Positions 26,207-36,200 of a stretch of DNA of 64,000 nucleotides are shown here, in pieces; within the stretch, counting starts at the first letter, position 1; each line of letters opens with the position of its first letter. The stretch lies in assembly GCF_021568905.1 (NCBI RefSeq), contig NZ_JAKGSB010000010.1:1-64000 (forward strand), read 5' to 3'. This DNA comes from Zavarzinia marina. GTDB lineage: Bacteria; Pseudomonadota; Alphaproteobacteria; Zavarziniales; Zavarziniaceae. The position numbers and the translations under genes were made by a program. The notes beneath the pieces were generated by a model, which was not told the origin of the DNA, ran no database searches, and saw only the letters and a list, made by a program, of their open reading frames with translations.

Positions 26207-27179
26207 GATGTTCGACCTCCTCCCCCTCCTGTTGCTGGCCGCCCTCGGGATCGAGGCCGCCGTCGGCTATCCCCCGGTGCTGCTGGCGCGGATCGGCCAT
26301 CCGGTGATGTGGATCGGCGGTCTGATCGCGCGATTCGAACAAGCCGCGAACCGCCCGACCATGCCGAACCGGCGCCGCAGGCTCAATGGCGTTGCCACCA
26401 TCATCCTCGTCGTCGCGACCGTGGCGCTGCCCGCGCTGGCGCTCCAGATCGCGGCGTTTCGTCTGCTGCCGGTCTGGATCGCCCTGCCCCTGCTGGCCCT
26501 GATGGCCTCGAGCCTGATCGCCCAGCGCAGCCTGCACGACCATGTCGCCGCCGTCGCCCAGTCCCTCGAAACCGACGGGCTTCCGGCCGGGCGCCAGGCG
26601 GTTTCCATGATCGTCGGCCGCGATACCAGCGTGCTCGACGAAGCGGGCGTCGCCCGTGCCGCGATCGAAAGCCTGGCGGAGAATTTCTCGGACGGGATCG
26701 TCGCCCCCGCCTTCTGGTGCGGCATCGCCGGCCTGCCGGGCATCGCCGCCTATAAGGCGATCAATACCGCCGACAGCATGATCGGGCATCGCAACGACCG
26801 CTACCGCCACTTCGGCTGGGCCGCCGCCCGGCTGGACGATCTGGTGAACCTGCCGGCATCCCGCCTCGCCGGCCTGTGGCTGGCGCTCGCCGCCGGCCCG
26901 GCCGGTTTCGCCGCCGCCTTCCGCGCCGTCTTCCGGGATGCCCGGCACCACCGCTCGCCCAATGCCGGCTGGCCCGAAGCCGCCATGGCCGGCGCCCTGG
27001 GGCTGCGCCTGAACGGCCCGAAACGCTATGGCGACGCCTGGAGCGACGACCATTGGATGGGCGACGGAAGAGCCGAATGCGGGGCCGCCGACATCCGCCG
27101 CGCCCTCGCCCTCTATCGCCGGGCCTGCCTGATCCAGGCGGGCGCCGTCGTTCCGATCGCTGCCTCGCTCCTCGCCTGA
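26205..27179 (+). CDS. cbiB: Adenosylcobinamide-phosphate synthase (CbiB/CobD)
   Basis: A 324-residue membrane enzyme joining the aminopropanol linker to adenosylcobyric acid. It has several hydrophobic helices. Family motifs are GYPPVLLARIGHPVMWIG near the N-terminus, SMIVGRDTSVLDE, AAIESLAENFSDGIVAPAFW (first part AAIESLAENFSDG) and INTADSMIGHRNDRYRHFGW with the characteristic Asp pairs. It is called cobD in the Pseudomonas nomenclature. ATG at 26205, 26208 or 26184 are all possible; none has a clear ribosome site. Confidence 0.92.
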   Translation: MMFDLLPLLLLAALGIEAAVGYPPVLLARIGHPVMWIGGLIARFEQAANRPTMPNRRRRLNGVATIILVVATVALPALALQIAAFRLLPVWIALPLLALMASSLIAQRSLHDHVAAVAQSLETDGLPAGRQAVSMIVGRDTSVLDEAGVARAAIESLAENFSDGIVAPAFWCGIAGLPGIAAYKAINTADSMIGHRNDRYRHFGWAAARLDDLVNLPASRLAGLWLALAAGPAGFAAAFRAVFRDARHHRSPNAGWPEAAMAGALGLRLNGPKRYGDAWSDDHWMGDGRAECGAADIRRALALYRRACLIQAGAVVPIAASLLA

Positions 27180-27266
27180 TCCCGGTCCTTGCGACAAGGC
27201 GCGCGGGCTGGTGTATCATGGCCGAAACGACAAGGGCCATTCAGCCCGACCCATGAGGGAAGACGC

Positions 27267-28229
27267 ATGTCCACCGCCTTTCGTCTGAACGACGCCTTCA
27301 GTCGTGACGAGATCCGCCGTTTCTCGGCCAAGTCGGACCTGGCCGGCTGGTGGGCGGTCGGCGGCACCTGGGCGCTGATCGCCGCGAGCTTCGCCGTGAT
27401 GGCGATCTGGCCCCATCCGCTGACCGTGCTGCTCGGCCTGATCGTGCTGGGCGGGCGGCAATTGGCACTGTCGATCCTGATGCATGAAGGCGCGCATTAC
27501 AGCCTGTTCAAGACCCGCGTGCTGAACGACATCGTCGCCGACTGGCTCTGCGCGCGGCTGGTCTGGAACGATGTGAAACGCTATCGCCGCCACCACATCC
27601 AGCACCATTCCCATACCAATTCCGATCTCGACCCCGATCTCTCCCTGGTCGCCCCCTTCCCGACCACGCGGAAGTCGCTGCGCCGGAAGATCGTCCGCGA
27701 CCTGATCGGGCGGACGGCGCTGAAACGCGTGCTCGGCCTCTTTCTCATGGATATCGGCGCCCTGACCTATACGGTCTCCGGCGGCGCCCGGCTGGTCCCG
27801 CGGAACGGCCGCAGCATCGCCTCCTACGCGGCGGAAGGCTTGCGCAACATGGGGCCGATGCTGGCGACCAATGCCGCCCTCGCCCTCGTCTTGTGGGCAT
27901 TCGGCGCGGGCTGGACCTATTGGGTCTGGATCGCCGCCTATATGACCACCTACAGCCTGTTCATCCGCATTCGGGCCCTGGCGGAACACGCCTGCACCGA
28001 GATGAGCGACCACCCCCTGCGCAACACGCGGACGACGCGGGCCGGCATCCTGGCCCGGCTGACGGTGGCGCCAATCCATGTGAACTATCACCTGGAACAC
28101 CACCTGATGCCCTCCGCCGCCTGGTATCACCTGCCCCGCATGCACAGGGTGCTGCGGGAACGGAACAGCATCGGCCCGGCGCCTTCCTATCCCGACGTCC
28201 TGCGCACCGTGACCGCCAAGGCGGGGTGA
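27267..28229 (+). CDS. Fatty acid desaturase family protein
   Basis: A 320-residue membrane-bound di-iron enzyme. Three histidine boxes are visible: HEGAH (about residue 74), HHIQHH (about 111) and HLEHH (about 273). They are set between hydrophobic helix pairs (WALIAASFAVMAIW; WTYWVWIAAYMTTY). Such enzymes introduce double bonds or hydroxyls into acyl chains. The exact regiochemistry cannot be read. ATG 27267 has GAGGGAAG upstream. It sits inside the B12 block without an obvious functional tie. Confidence 0.85.
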   Translation: MSTAFRLNDAFSRDEIRRFSAKSDLAGWWAVGGTWALIAASFAVMAIWPHPLTVLLGLIVLGGRQLALSILMHEGAHYSLFKTRVLNDIVADWLCARLVWNDVKRYRRHHIQHHSHTNSDLDPDLSLVAPFPTTRKSLRRKIVRDLIGRTALKRVLGLFLMDIGALTYTVSGGARLVPRNGRSIASYAAEGLRNMGPMLATNAALALVLWAFGAGWTYWVWIAAYMTTYSLFIRIRALAEHACTEMSDHPLRNTRTTRAGILARLTVAPIHVNYHLEHHLMPSAAWYHLPRMHRVLRERNSIGPAPSYPDVLRTVTAKAG

Positions 28230-28235
28230 CGCCCG

Positions 28236-29711
28236 TCATGCCTGACGTGCCAGCGCGATCAGCCGGTCTATGTCGACATGGGCTTCGAGATGGGCGGCGA
28301 AACCGTCCAGGACCGCCTCGATCATCGCATCGTGATCGAGGCCGCTTCCGCCCGCCCCGAGACGCCTGAGCCAGGCGCCGCGCTGGCCGTTGTCGGCGAA
28401 CAGGCCATGGACATAGGTGCCGAGCACCAGACCATCGGCGCTGACCGCGCCGTCGATACGGCCGTCACCCAGATCGACCAGCGGGCGGGCGCAGTCGGCA
28501 CCTTCGGTCCGCCCCATGTGCATCTCGTACCCCTGGAACGCCATGCCGTCGGCGACGGTCCGGCCGGCGACGGCCAAAAGCCGCTTGTCCCCGGTCAGCA
28601 CGGTTGTGACGTCCAAAAGGCCGAGACCGTCCACACCGCCGGCCGGGCCTTCGATGCCCGCCGGATCCTCGATCCGGCGGCCCAGCATCTGATAGCCGCC
28701 GCACAGCCCGAGCACGGCACCGCCCCGGCGCCGGTGGGCCTGAATGTCGATGTCCCAGCCCTGGCCGCACAGCGCCGCGAGATCGGCGATCGTCGCCTTG
28801 GAGCCAGGTAGGACGATCAGATCCGCCGGCGGCAGGGCCCGGCCCGGCCGGACCATCGCGAGGGACACGCCGGGTTCCGCCGCCAGGGGATCGAGATCGT
28901 CGAAATTGGCGATCGCCGGGAGTACCGGCACCACCACCCGAAGCCTGTCGCCCTCCCCTGCCGGCGCGGGGCGCGACAGGCGTTCCGCGAGATCATAGGC
29001 GTCTTCCGCCGGCAGCTTGCCCGCCGCCTCGAAATGCGGAACGAGGCCGAGGGCGGGCCAGCCGGTGTGACCGGCGATGATGCGCATGCCCTCGGCGAAG
29101 AGGCCGGCATCGCCCCGCATGCGATTGACGATGAAGCCCCGGATCATGGCGGCGTCTTCGGGCGGCAGCACGGTCCTGGTGCCGACCAGGGCGGCGATCA
29201 CCCCGCCACGCTCGATGTCGCCGATCAGGATCACCGGCACGTCGGCGGCACGGGCGAAGCCCATGTTGGCGATGTCGCGGGCGCGGAGATTGACTTCGGA
29301 GGCACTGCCCGCGCCTTCGACCAGGACGAAGTCCGCATCGCGCTTCAAACGCTCGAAACTGTCGAGCACCGCGGGCATCAGGTCGCCCTTCCGGGTCTGA
29401 TAGTCGCGCGCGCCGGCATGGCCCACGACCCGGCCCTGGACCACGATCTGCGCGCCGTTGCCGCCTTGCGGCTTCAGCAGCACGGGGTTCATGTGGACGC
29501 TGGGGGCGACGCCGCAGGCCCGCGCCTGCAGCGCCTGGGCGCGGCCGATCTCGCCGCCGTCGGCGGTGACGGCGGCATTATTCGACATGTTCTGCGGCTT
29601 GAACGGCAGCACGCCATGGCCGCGCCGGACCAGGACGCGGCACAGGCCGGCCACCAGCAGCGACTTGCCGACGTTGGAGCCGGTCCCCTGGAACATGAGC
29701 GTGCGGGCCAT
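28236..29711 (-). CDS. cobQ: Cobyric acid synthase
   Basis: A 491-residue glutamine-dependent amidotransferase that amidates four side chains of adenosylcobyrinic a,c-diamide. The N-terminal P-loop region reads [25 protein letters not shown] is diagnostic. The C-terminal GATase domain has the nucleophile Cys in [11 protein letters not shown] and the His in YVHGLF. The start at MARTLMFQG (29711) is chosen because the upstream extension is low-complexity and antisense to nothing useful. Confidence 0.95.
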   Translation of the reverse strand: MARTLMFQGTGSNVGKSLLVAGLCRVLVRRGHGVLPFKPQNMSNNAAVTADGGEIGRAQALQARACGVAPSVHMNPVLLKPQGGNGAQIVVQGRVVGHAGARDYQTRKGDLMPAVLDSFERLKRDADFVLVEGAGSASEVNLRARDIANMGFARAADVPVILIGDIERGGVIAALVGTRTVLPPEDAAMIRGFIVNRMRGDAGLFAEGMRIIAGHTGWPALGLVPHFEAAGKLPAEDAYDLAERLSRPAPAGEGDRLRVVVPVLPAIANFDDLDPLAAEPGVSLAMVRPGRALPPADLIVLPGSKATIADLAALCGQGWDIDIQAHRRRGGAVLGLCGGYQMLGRRIEDPAGIEGPAGGVDGLGLLDVTTVLTGDKRLLAVAGRTVADGMAFQGYEMHMGRTEGADCARPLVDLGDGRIDGAVSADGLVLGTYVHGLFADNGQRGAWLRRLGAGGSGLDHDAMIEAVLDGFAAHLEAHVDIDRLIALARQA

Positions 29712-29839
29712 CGGATTCGGTCCTGGACGAAGCGGCGGCCAGCATGGAGAGCCCATGCCGGAACCGCAAGCCGGGGCTCGCGTCCGGCGGGCTTTGCCCT
29801 ATTCTCGCGTCATAGGAAATGCCGATCGGAGCCCGTCCC

Positions 29840-30286
29840 ATGCCTCGCAAACTCCACCCCGCCGCCGGCGGCACCGCCCTCGGCCTGATCGCCTGCTTCT
29901 GGGTGGCGACGGTGATCGCCGAGATCGGGGGCGACGCCCAGGACATCTATCGGGTGAAGACCGGCATTCTCTATGCCCTTGTGCTGCTGATCCCGGCGAT
30001 CGTCTATGCCGGCCTGAGCGGGCGGCGTCTGGCCGGCCGCTCCCCCGATCCGCGCATCGCGGCCAAGAAGCGGCGCATGCCGGTGATCGCCCTCAACGGC
30101 GGGCTGGTGCTGGTGCCCTGCGCGATCTATCTGCAGATGCGGGCGGCGGTGGGCGATTTCACCGGCGCCTTCTGGTGGGTGCAGGGCCTGGAGCTTGCGG
30201 CCGGTGCCCTGAACATCACCCTTCTCGGCCTCAGCCTGAAGGACGGCAAGGCCATCGCCCGGCAGCGGCGCCGGGCGATGGCCTGA
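29840..30286 (+). CDS. Small membrane protein, unknown function
   Basis: A 148-residue protein with about four hydrophobic helices: ALGLIACFWVATVIAEI, ILYALVLLIPAIVYAGL, VIALNGGLVLVPCAIYL and ELAAGALNITLLGLSL. Basic loops separate them, including PDPRIAAKKRRMP. It is divergent from cobQ and convergent with the next gene. No known family is recognised. ATG 29840 is preferred to 29819 on ribosome-site spacing. Confidence 0.6.
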   Translation: MPRKLHPAAGGTALGLIACFWVATVIAEIGGDAQDIYRVKTGILYALVLLIPAIVYAGLSGRRLAGRSPDPRIAAKKRRMPVIALNGGLVLVPCAIYLQMRAAVGDFTGAFWWVQGLELAAGALNITLLGLSLKDGKAIARQRRRAMA

Positions 30287-30290
30287 TGCC

Positions 30291-30887
30291 TCACATGCCG
30301 GCGAGTTTCTTCAACTCGTCGATCTTCCAGGCCGAGAACAGCGCCTTCACCTGATCCGCCGGCACGCTGCTGGATTCGGCGTTCAGCAGCATGCGGCCAC
30401 CGATCGCCATCATGATCTGCACGCTGCCGCCGTCGTCCTTCACCATGGCGTCCATGCCGGAGACGCGCATCCGCTTGTAGCCGGCCTGGGCCGCCATCAT
30501 GGGATTGCCGAACAGCATGCCCATGGACTGCATCAGCGGGCTGTCGACCGACAGCGTCAGGCGGACGGAATTGCCGTCGGGCGCGGTGTAGTCGCGGGTG
30601 ACGTTCTGGCCCATGCCCATCATGGACTGGCTTTCCGGCTCGTCGGCGCTCCAGCCCTCGGGTGCGTCGGGCATGGTCTCGCCATAGGCGGCGCTCAGCT
30701 TGGCCTGGATCTCGGCGGTGGCGAAGGCGAGTTCCTGCAGCGCCCCGCCCAGGTCGCCCGCGCCATAGAGTTCGCCCGCCTTGGCGATGCCGTCGCCGAC
30801 GTCGTCGGCGCGCGCGGGGCCGAGGCCCGACAGCATCACCCCCGCCGCCAGCACGGCCGCACCGAGAATCTTTCCGCTCTTGTTCAT
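30291..30887 (-). CDS. Exported protein of unknown function
   Basis: A 198-residue protein with a clear signal peptide (ILGAAVLAAGVMLSGLGPARA, cleaved before DDVGDG) and a Met-rich centre (SQSMMGMGQNV). It is probably periplasmic. ATG 30887 has AGGAAG upstream. It resembles hypothetical exported proteins of alphaproteobacteria but carries no motif that gives a function. Confidence 0.65.
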   Translation of the reverse strand: MNKSGKILGAAVLAAGVMLSGLGPARADDVGDGIAKAGELYGAGDLGGALQELAFATAEIQAKLSAAYGETMPDAPEGWSADEPESQSMMGMGQNVTRDYTAPDGNSVRLTLSVDSPLMQSMGMLFGNPMMAAQAGYKRMRVSGMDAMVKDDGGSVQIMMAIGGRMLLNAESSSVPADQVKALFSAWKIDELKKLAGM

Positions 30888-31007
30888 GATCTTCCTGCCT
30901 TGCTTCTTCAGGCGCCGAAGTCCCCCCGGCGCGGACCGGACCTTGCCCCGGATCGCGACCCGGGCAAAGCTCAAAGGGCCGCCGGCGTGACGCCGGTCAC
31001 GGCAGCC

Positions 31008-31052
31008 CCCTCAATGCACGGGCCCTCAATGCAGGGACCCTCAGTGCAATGG
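31008..31052. repeat. Three tandem 15-bp units at a gene end
   Basis: Units at 31008, 31023 and 31038 share CCCTCA(A/G)TGCA. The third contains the last codons and stop of the caspase-like gene on the minus strand. Because the unit is five codons long, each copy repeats the same in-frame stop. Confidence 0.6.
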
Positions 31053-31847
31053 TCTGGCATGCAGGATCCCGTCGATCTCGGCGCCGACGCTCAGTTGCGG
31101 GCCGGAGCTGCGCATGCCCTCGACCTTTTCGCGCCGGTCGACGCAGACCGCCGCCGCCCGCGCCAGGGCGGGAAAATCCCGGGCCCGGTCGAATTCCTGG
31201 AGCACGCATTGGTCGAAATAGGGATATTTCGAGTCGACGCCGCAGCCGAAGGAGGGGCGGTCGGGCCGTGCCGCCGTCATCACCATCGTATCCGGCGCCG
31301 CCAGCCGCCTGACGAAGATGCCGGAATAGCAGGCCGAGATGACGACGATCTTGGGCCGCCCGGCGCAAGCCACATCGAGGAGGTCGGCGACATGGTCCGG
31401 TCTGACGCCATGGCGGCCGACGAGGACGACCTCGTCGTTGCCGTGGGACGTGACGTAGAGCAGACAGCCGGCGCTGCCCCGCGCGACCGTCTTCAGGGCC
31501 GCCGCCATGTCGTGGAAATCGGCCCCCGTGGCGTCCGCCGTCGCATCCGCCCGCGGCCGGGACGAGATCTGGCGCATGCGCGCCGCCGGAAAGCCGATGC
31601 CCGCCAGCTTTGACGCGATCGCGCGGCGCGCATTGTCGAAGGTCTCCGTCGGCTCCGAAGCCCCGGACCGCCAATCCCCCGCCACGATCACCGACGCCCA
31701 GTTCTGATACCCGGTGCCGAGCGGCGCGGGATCCTGCACCGCGACCGCCGGCGCGGACACGGCCGCAGCCTGGCGCTGTCCCGGCGGCGCGCCGGCACAG
31801 GCGGCCAACACGAACGCCGCGATCAAGAGCATGATGTGACGGATCAT
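31041..31847 (-). CDS. Caspase-like C13-type peptidase lipoprotein
   Basis: A 268-residue protein. The N-terminus is a lipoprotein signal (MLLIAAFVLAACAG; lipobox LAAC, Cys 16 or nearby), so it is probably anchored in the envelope. The body resembles the C13/caspase-like fold, with the catalytic His in YVTSHGNDEV (about residue 134) and the catalytic Cys in VISACYSGIF (about 173), each after a hydrophobic strand. Family members cleave peptides, but bacterial substrates are mostly unknown. ATG 31847 is preceded by GGGGGA. It is not linked to a toxin or gasdermin-like gene here. Confidence 0.7.
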   Translation of the reverse strand: MIRHIMLLIAAFVLAACAGAPPGQRQAAAVSAPAVAVQDPAPLGTGYQNWASVIVAGDWRSGASEPTETFDNARRAIASKLAGIGFPAARMRQISSRPRADATADATGADFHDMAAALKTVARGSAGCLLYVTSHGNDEVVLVGRHGVRPDHVADLLDVACAGRPKIVVISACYSGIFVRRLAAPDTMVMTAARPDRPSFGCGVDSKYPYFDQCVLQEFDRARDFPALARAAAVCVDRREKVEGMRSSGPQLSVGAEIDGILHARPLH

Positions 31848-31949
31848 GGTTTTCCCCCGGACCATGGAACCAGGGTCCAGCCTAACGCCATCACGGGAAC
31901 GATGAAAGCGGAGGGGGGGGAAAGCGGGGATGGCCCCGAGGGCCGAAAC

Positions 31950-32024
31950 TGGAGCGGGCGATGGGAATCGAACCCACGACATTCAGCTTGGGAAGCTGAC
32001 GTTCTACCTCTGAACTACGCCCGC
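31950..32024 (-). tRNA. tRNA-Gly (CCC)
   Basis: On the minus strand it starts GCGGGCG, has the D-loop AGAGGTAG, anticodon stem TCAGC/GCTGA with loop TTCCCAA (anticodon CCC), and T-loop GTTCGATTC. The 3' acceptor strand CGCCCGC is followed by T and an encoded CCA. All cloverleaf stems pair. Confidence 0.96.
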
Positions 32025-32100
32025 CCACGGCGGCCGTGCAGGCCGCGCGACATCCCGCCGATCAGCAGGAGGCCGTTCTTAGCAACGAAAACAGGGGCCG

Positions 32101-32586
32101 TCAACGCGGCCGGAATTCGGAATATGCCCCGCCATCCACGAGGGTGACCCGCCATCCGCCCAGAATTTCCTCGATGCGCGGATCCAGCGCCAATATGGCA
32201 TCGGCCATCATGAAGGCGTAGCCCGCCACGCTGGTCCCGATGACGTCATCCCGGCTGAAACCGGGTCTGACGTCATCATTCTTCGCAAATGGTCGCGTGT
32301 CGGCGTCGATCACGATGAAGCCGGGGCCGGTCTCGAACAAGCGGTAGTCCAGGGCGACCAAGAACTGGTCTTCATTTGTCGCGCCTTCGCCGAATTCGCC
32401 GAGAACCAGGTCGAAGTTGGCGCCGTACTCGGCAACATGCCCCACGGTCCAATGGACATTGTACATCGCGTAGGCGTCGCCATCGGCATAAACGAAGCCG
32501 GAGACGACGCGCGATGTGTGGCCGCAGCAGGGACAGACACCAGTGTCGCGCGCTTTATCCAGTTCGATCTCGATCTTTTCGGCCAT
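32101..32586 (-). CDS. Hypothetical protein with CPCCG motif
   Basis: A 161-residue soluble acidic protein. Near the N-terminus GVCPCCGHTSRVVSGFVYADG looks like half of a zinc ribbon (shown in part: CPCCGH). The rest has alternating strands and helices without known motifs. It may be an immunity-like or small structural protein, but nothing supports a specific role. The start at MAEKIEIEL is chosen from context. Confidence 0.6.
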   Translation of the reverse strand: MAEKIEIELDKARDTGVCPCCGHTSRVVSGFVYADGDAYAMYNVHWTVGHVAEYGANFDLVLGEFGEGATNEDQFLVALDYRLFETGPGFIVIDADTRPFAKNDDVRPGFSRDDVIGTSVAGYAFMMADAILALDPRIEEILGGWRVTLVDGGAYSEFRPR

Positions 32587-32705
32587 GACCGTCGGATCTC
32601 CTTCTCGGCCACCCATTCCCCGAAACGACCTTAGACGACACGATCGCACAACCGAAAGAATTTCCCGCCCCAGGACACGCCACCGTGCCGGGCGAAAGCA
32701 GGAAG

Positions 32706-32754
32706 GGCGGCTTCCCCGTCCGGCCTTGCATGCGCCGAACGGAAGAGCCGCCCT
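32706..32754 (-). terminator. Long imperfect hairpin downstream of trxA
   Basis: 32706-32720 pairs with 32740-32754 (GGGCGGCT...AGCCGCCC plus CCGT/ACGG, with a small internal mismatch). It lies in the gap after trxA on the minus strand. It is a probable terminator or mRNA 3'-end stabiliser. Confidence 0.4.
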
Positions 32755-32800
32755 CGTCGCTCCTGCCGCGCCGCCGATGGGACGGCGCGCTGTCAGGTGA

Positions 32801-33121
32801 TCACAGCGAGTTGTTGATCCACTCCACGATCTTGCCCTTGGGCAGGGCACCGACCTTGGTGGCGGCGACCTTGCCGTCGCGGAACAGCATCAGGGTAGGG
32901 ATGCCGCGCACGCCGTAGCGGGCCGGGGTATTGGGATTCTCGTCGATGTTGATCTTGGTGATCGTGACCTGCTGGCCCAGTTCCTCGGCGATTTCCTCGA
33001 GGCTGGGGCCGATCTGCTTGCAGGGGCCGCACCATTCGGCCCAGAAGTCCACGACGACGGGGCCGTTCGCCCCAAGCACGTCCTCGGCGAAGGAAGTATC
33101 GGTCACCTTTTTGGTGGGCAT
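32801..33121 (-). CDS. trxA: Thioredoxin
   Basis: A 106-residue thioredoxin with the redox-active WCGPC in VDFWAEWCGPCKQI, the cis-proline region RGIPTLMLF and normal length. It reduces cytoplasmic disulfides. It follows addA on the same strand, the usual alphaproteobacterial order. ATG 33121 gives the standard N-terminus; ATG 33139 is possible. Confidence 0.95.
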   Translation of the reverse strand: MPTKKVTDTSFAEDVLGANGPVVVDFWAEWCGPCKQIGPSLEEIAEELGQQVTITKINIDENPNTPARYGVRGIPTLMLFRDGKVAATKVGALPKGKIVEWINNSL

Positions 33122-33203
33122 GTTCAACGCACCTTTCATGGTCGGGGGCCGGTCCTCATCCAAAGCGGGGCCCGCCGACATCCAATCCGTTCGGCCCACA
33201 AAT

Positions 33204-36200
33204 CTAGGAAGAGCCTTCGGCAGCGTCAACCGTGGCCGTCGCGCCGGTCAGACCTGCAAGACTTGCATCCAGCCCCTCCCCCGGTACCGGCATCAGGCGC
33301 GGGGTCTCGGTCCAGAGCAGCGCCGCCTCGACCGGCAGACGGGGATAGAGCCGGGCCACCACCGCGCGATAGAGCGCGAGCTGGCGGACATAGCCGGGCG
33401 CCACCGCCCGCCAGTCCGCCGGCGAGGGGCGGTCGGTCTTGAAATCGACGATCAGCACGCGGTCGGGCAGCACCACCAGGCGGTCGATCTGGCCGACCAC
33501 CGTCTCCGCCCCGATCACCGCCGCGACCGGCACTTCCGGCCGGCTGCCCGGCCCGAAGACGGGCGCGAAGCCGGGATGGTCGAGCACCGCCAGAATCTCC
33601 CCCCTCAATGCCTCGCGCTGGCCGGCATCGAGATCCGGCGCCCGCGTCTCGAGGAAGCGGGCCGCCGCCGCGCCGCGCCTCGCGGGATCGAGGTCCGGCA
33701 GCAGTTCGAGCATCCGGTGGACCAGGCGCCCGCGCAGGAAACGTTCCGCCCCCGCCAGCACCAGGGGGCTGGCGACCCCGAGATCGGCATCGGCCGCGCG
33801 CGACGGGCTGAGCGGATCGGAGGGTCGGCGCTCCACCGGGGCCGGTCGCAGCGCCCAGTCCGGCAGGGGTCGGGCCGGGGGGGCCGCCGCCGCCAGATGG
33901 CGCCGTTCCGCCGCCGTCTCGCCCGGGGCCCGGACCAGGCGACGCGCGGTGAACCCGGGCAGGATCTCCTCGTCCGCCGCGTCCGCCGGGAAGGCGGCGG
34001 CGATCAGGTCGTACCACGAATCCGGGGCATGGCCCCCGTCGCCCCGACCGGCCCAGCCGCAGACCACCAGCCGGTCCTCCGCCCGGGTCAGCGCGACATA
34101 GAGCAGGCGGCGGTATTCGCGCAGGTCCGCGTCGCGCATGGCGTCGCGCACGCGGGCCACCTCCGGCACCGCCATGGCGCCCTTCAGGGCCCAGACCGGC
34201 AGGCCGCCCTCCGACCACAGCAGGCCGTCCGGCTGTTTCGGCAGGGCCGTCGTGTCCGGCAGAATGACCACCGGCGCCTCCAGCCCCTTGGAGGCGTGGA
34301 CGGTCAGGATACGCACCTCGTCGCGGCCCCGATCCAGGTCGCGCTTCAATTCCGTCTCGCCGCTTTCGACCGCATGGAGGAAGGCTTCGAGGGACGGCGC
34401 CTCGTCCGCCTCGTGGCGAAGGGCATGGGCGAGGAATTCCTCCACCGGTTCCACCGCCTCGCGCCCCAGACGGCCGATCAGGCGCCGGCGACCGCCGTCC
34501 TCGTCCAGCAGCCGCGTGAAGAAGGTGAAGGGCGTGACGTAGTCGGCCCGCGCCAGCACGGCCGCCAGCGCCGCATGGGCCGCCGCGAAATCCGGGCGCT
34601 CCGCCGCCCGCTCCGACAGGCTGCGCCACAGACGCCCCCCGGGCGGGCGGTGATGGGCGAGATCGAACAACGCCTCCTCGTCCAGGCCGACGAAGGGTCC
34701 CTTCAGCACCGTCGCCAGCGTCAGGTCGTCCTCCGGCAGCAGGGCGAAACGGCCCATGGCGATCAGGTCGCGGACGCCCAACTGGCCGGCGAGACGCATG
34801 CGGTCGCTGCCCGCGACCGGCACGCCGCGCGCCTTGCAGGCACGGGTCAGGGCGTCGACGAAAGGAGTGCGCCGCCGCACCAGGATCATGATGTCGCCGG
34901 GCCGCATGGCCCGGCCGCGCGCCGGCAGCATCTCGCCACCGTGCAGCCAGCCGGCAATGCGCGCCGCGATCCGTTCCGCCAGCGCGATCTGGCCGCTGCG
35001 GCCGCGCTTCGCCTCCGCCACCGGGGTCCAGCCGTCCGGCTCATCCACCACCTCGCCCGCCTCGATGGGCCAGAGTTCGATGTCGCCGCCCGCATGTTCG
35101 CGATGCGCCTTGTGCTCCAGGACCTCGCCCTCCACCACGCCCGGCTTCGCGGCGTCGCGGGCATAGACGGCGTCGACCAGGGCCAGCACCAGCGGCGCCG
35201 AGCGGAACGACCGGTCGAGCGGCACGGAACGAAACGGCTTTTCCGCCGCGCGGGCGGCCGCGTCGACACGGCGCCGTTCCTGGCCGAAGACTTCCGGCGC
35301 GGCACCCTGGAACGAATAGATCGACTGTTTCACGTCGCCGACGGCAAAGAGCGTGCGATGGCGCCCGTCGTCGGTGCCGGCGAAGAATTCCCCGGTCAGG
35401 GCGCGGATCAACTGCCATTGGGCGGGACTGGTGTCCTGCGCCTCGTCGATCAGCAGATGGTCGATACCGCCATCCAGCTTGTAGAGCACCCATGCGGCGG
35501 CGGCGCCCCGGGTCAGCAGGTCGCGCGCCTTGATCACCATGTCGTCGTAGTCGATGGCCCGGCGCAGCGCCTTCGCCCGGTGATAGCGATCGATGATGGC
35601 GGTGCCGACGATCATCAGGGCGCTGGAGGCCTGATGGACCTCGGCCCGCATGGCGGCCTCCTCGACCGCCACCAGTTCGACCGCCTCGCCACGCATCCAG
35701 TCCTGAATGTCGGGACGGGTCGCCCCCAGCTTTTTCGTGATCGGATCGACGCGGGGCACGCCGTCGCCGGTCAGGAAGACGGAGGCATAGGTATCGTAGT
35801 CGAAGGCTCGGCAGCAGGCGGCTAGGCGATCCGCCATCTTCACATCGGTCTTGGTGCCGCCCTGAAGCACGGCCATCGCCGCGCGCACCGGCGCCATGTC
35901 CGCCGTCCGCGCGGCGACGAAGGCGGCGACCGCTTCCGGCCGCCCGCCCGCCGCATCCGGCCGGCGACCCAGCAGGCGGGCGAGATCGGCCAGGTAACGC
36001 TCCAGGGTCGCCGAAGCCAGATCTTCCGGCAGCCGCATGCGGCCGCCCACGAAGGATTGCACCAGGCCGTCGAAATGAACGTCGGACGCCAGAGCGGAAA
36101 GCCGCCCGACGGCGGCCTGCACCGCCGCGTCCGGACTGGCCAGCACCTCCGCCGTCGCCTCCGCCAGAAGGGCGGCGGCGGCTTCGTCGTCCAGGGCCGT

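Noticed and set aside
31950-32024. tRNA-Gly as attachment site for the A+T-rich insert
   Set aside because: It is about 14 kb from the insert and no integrase or partial tRNA copy was seen.
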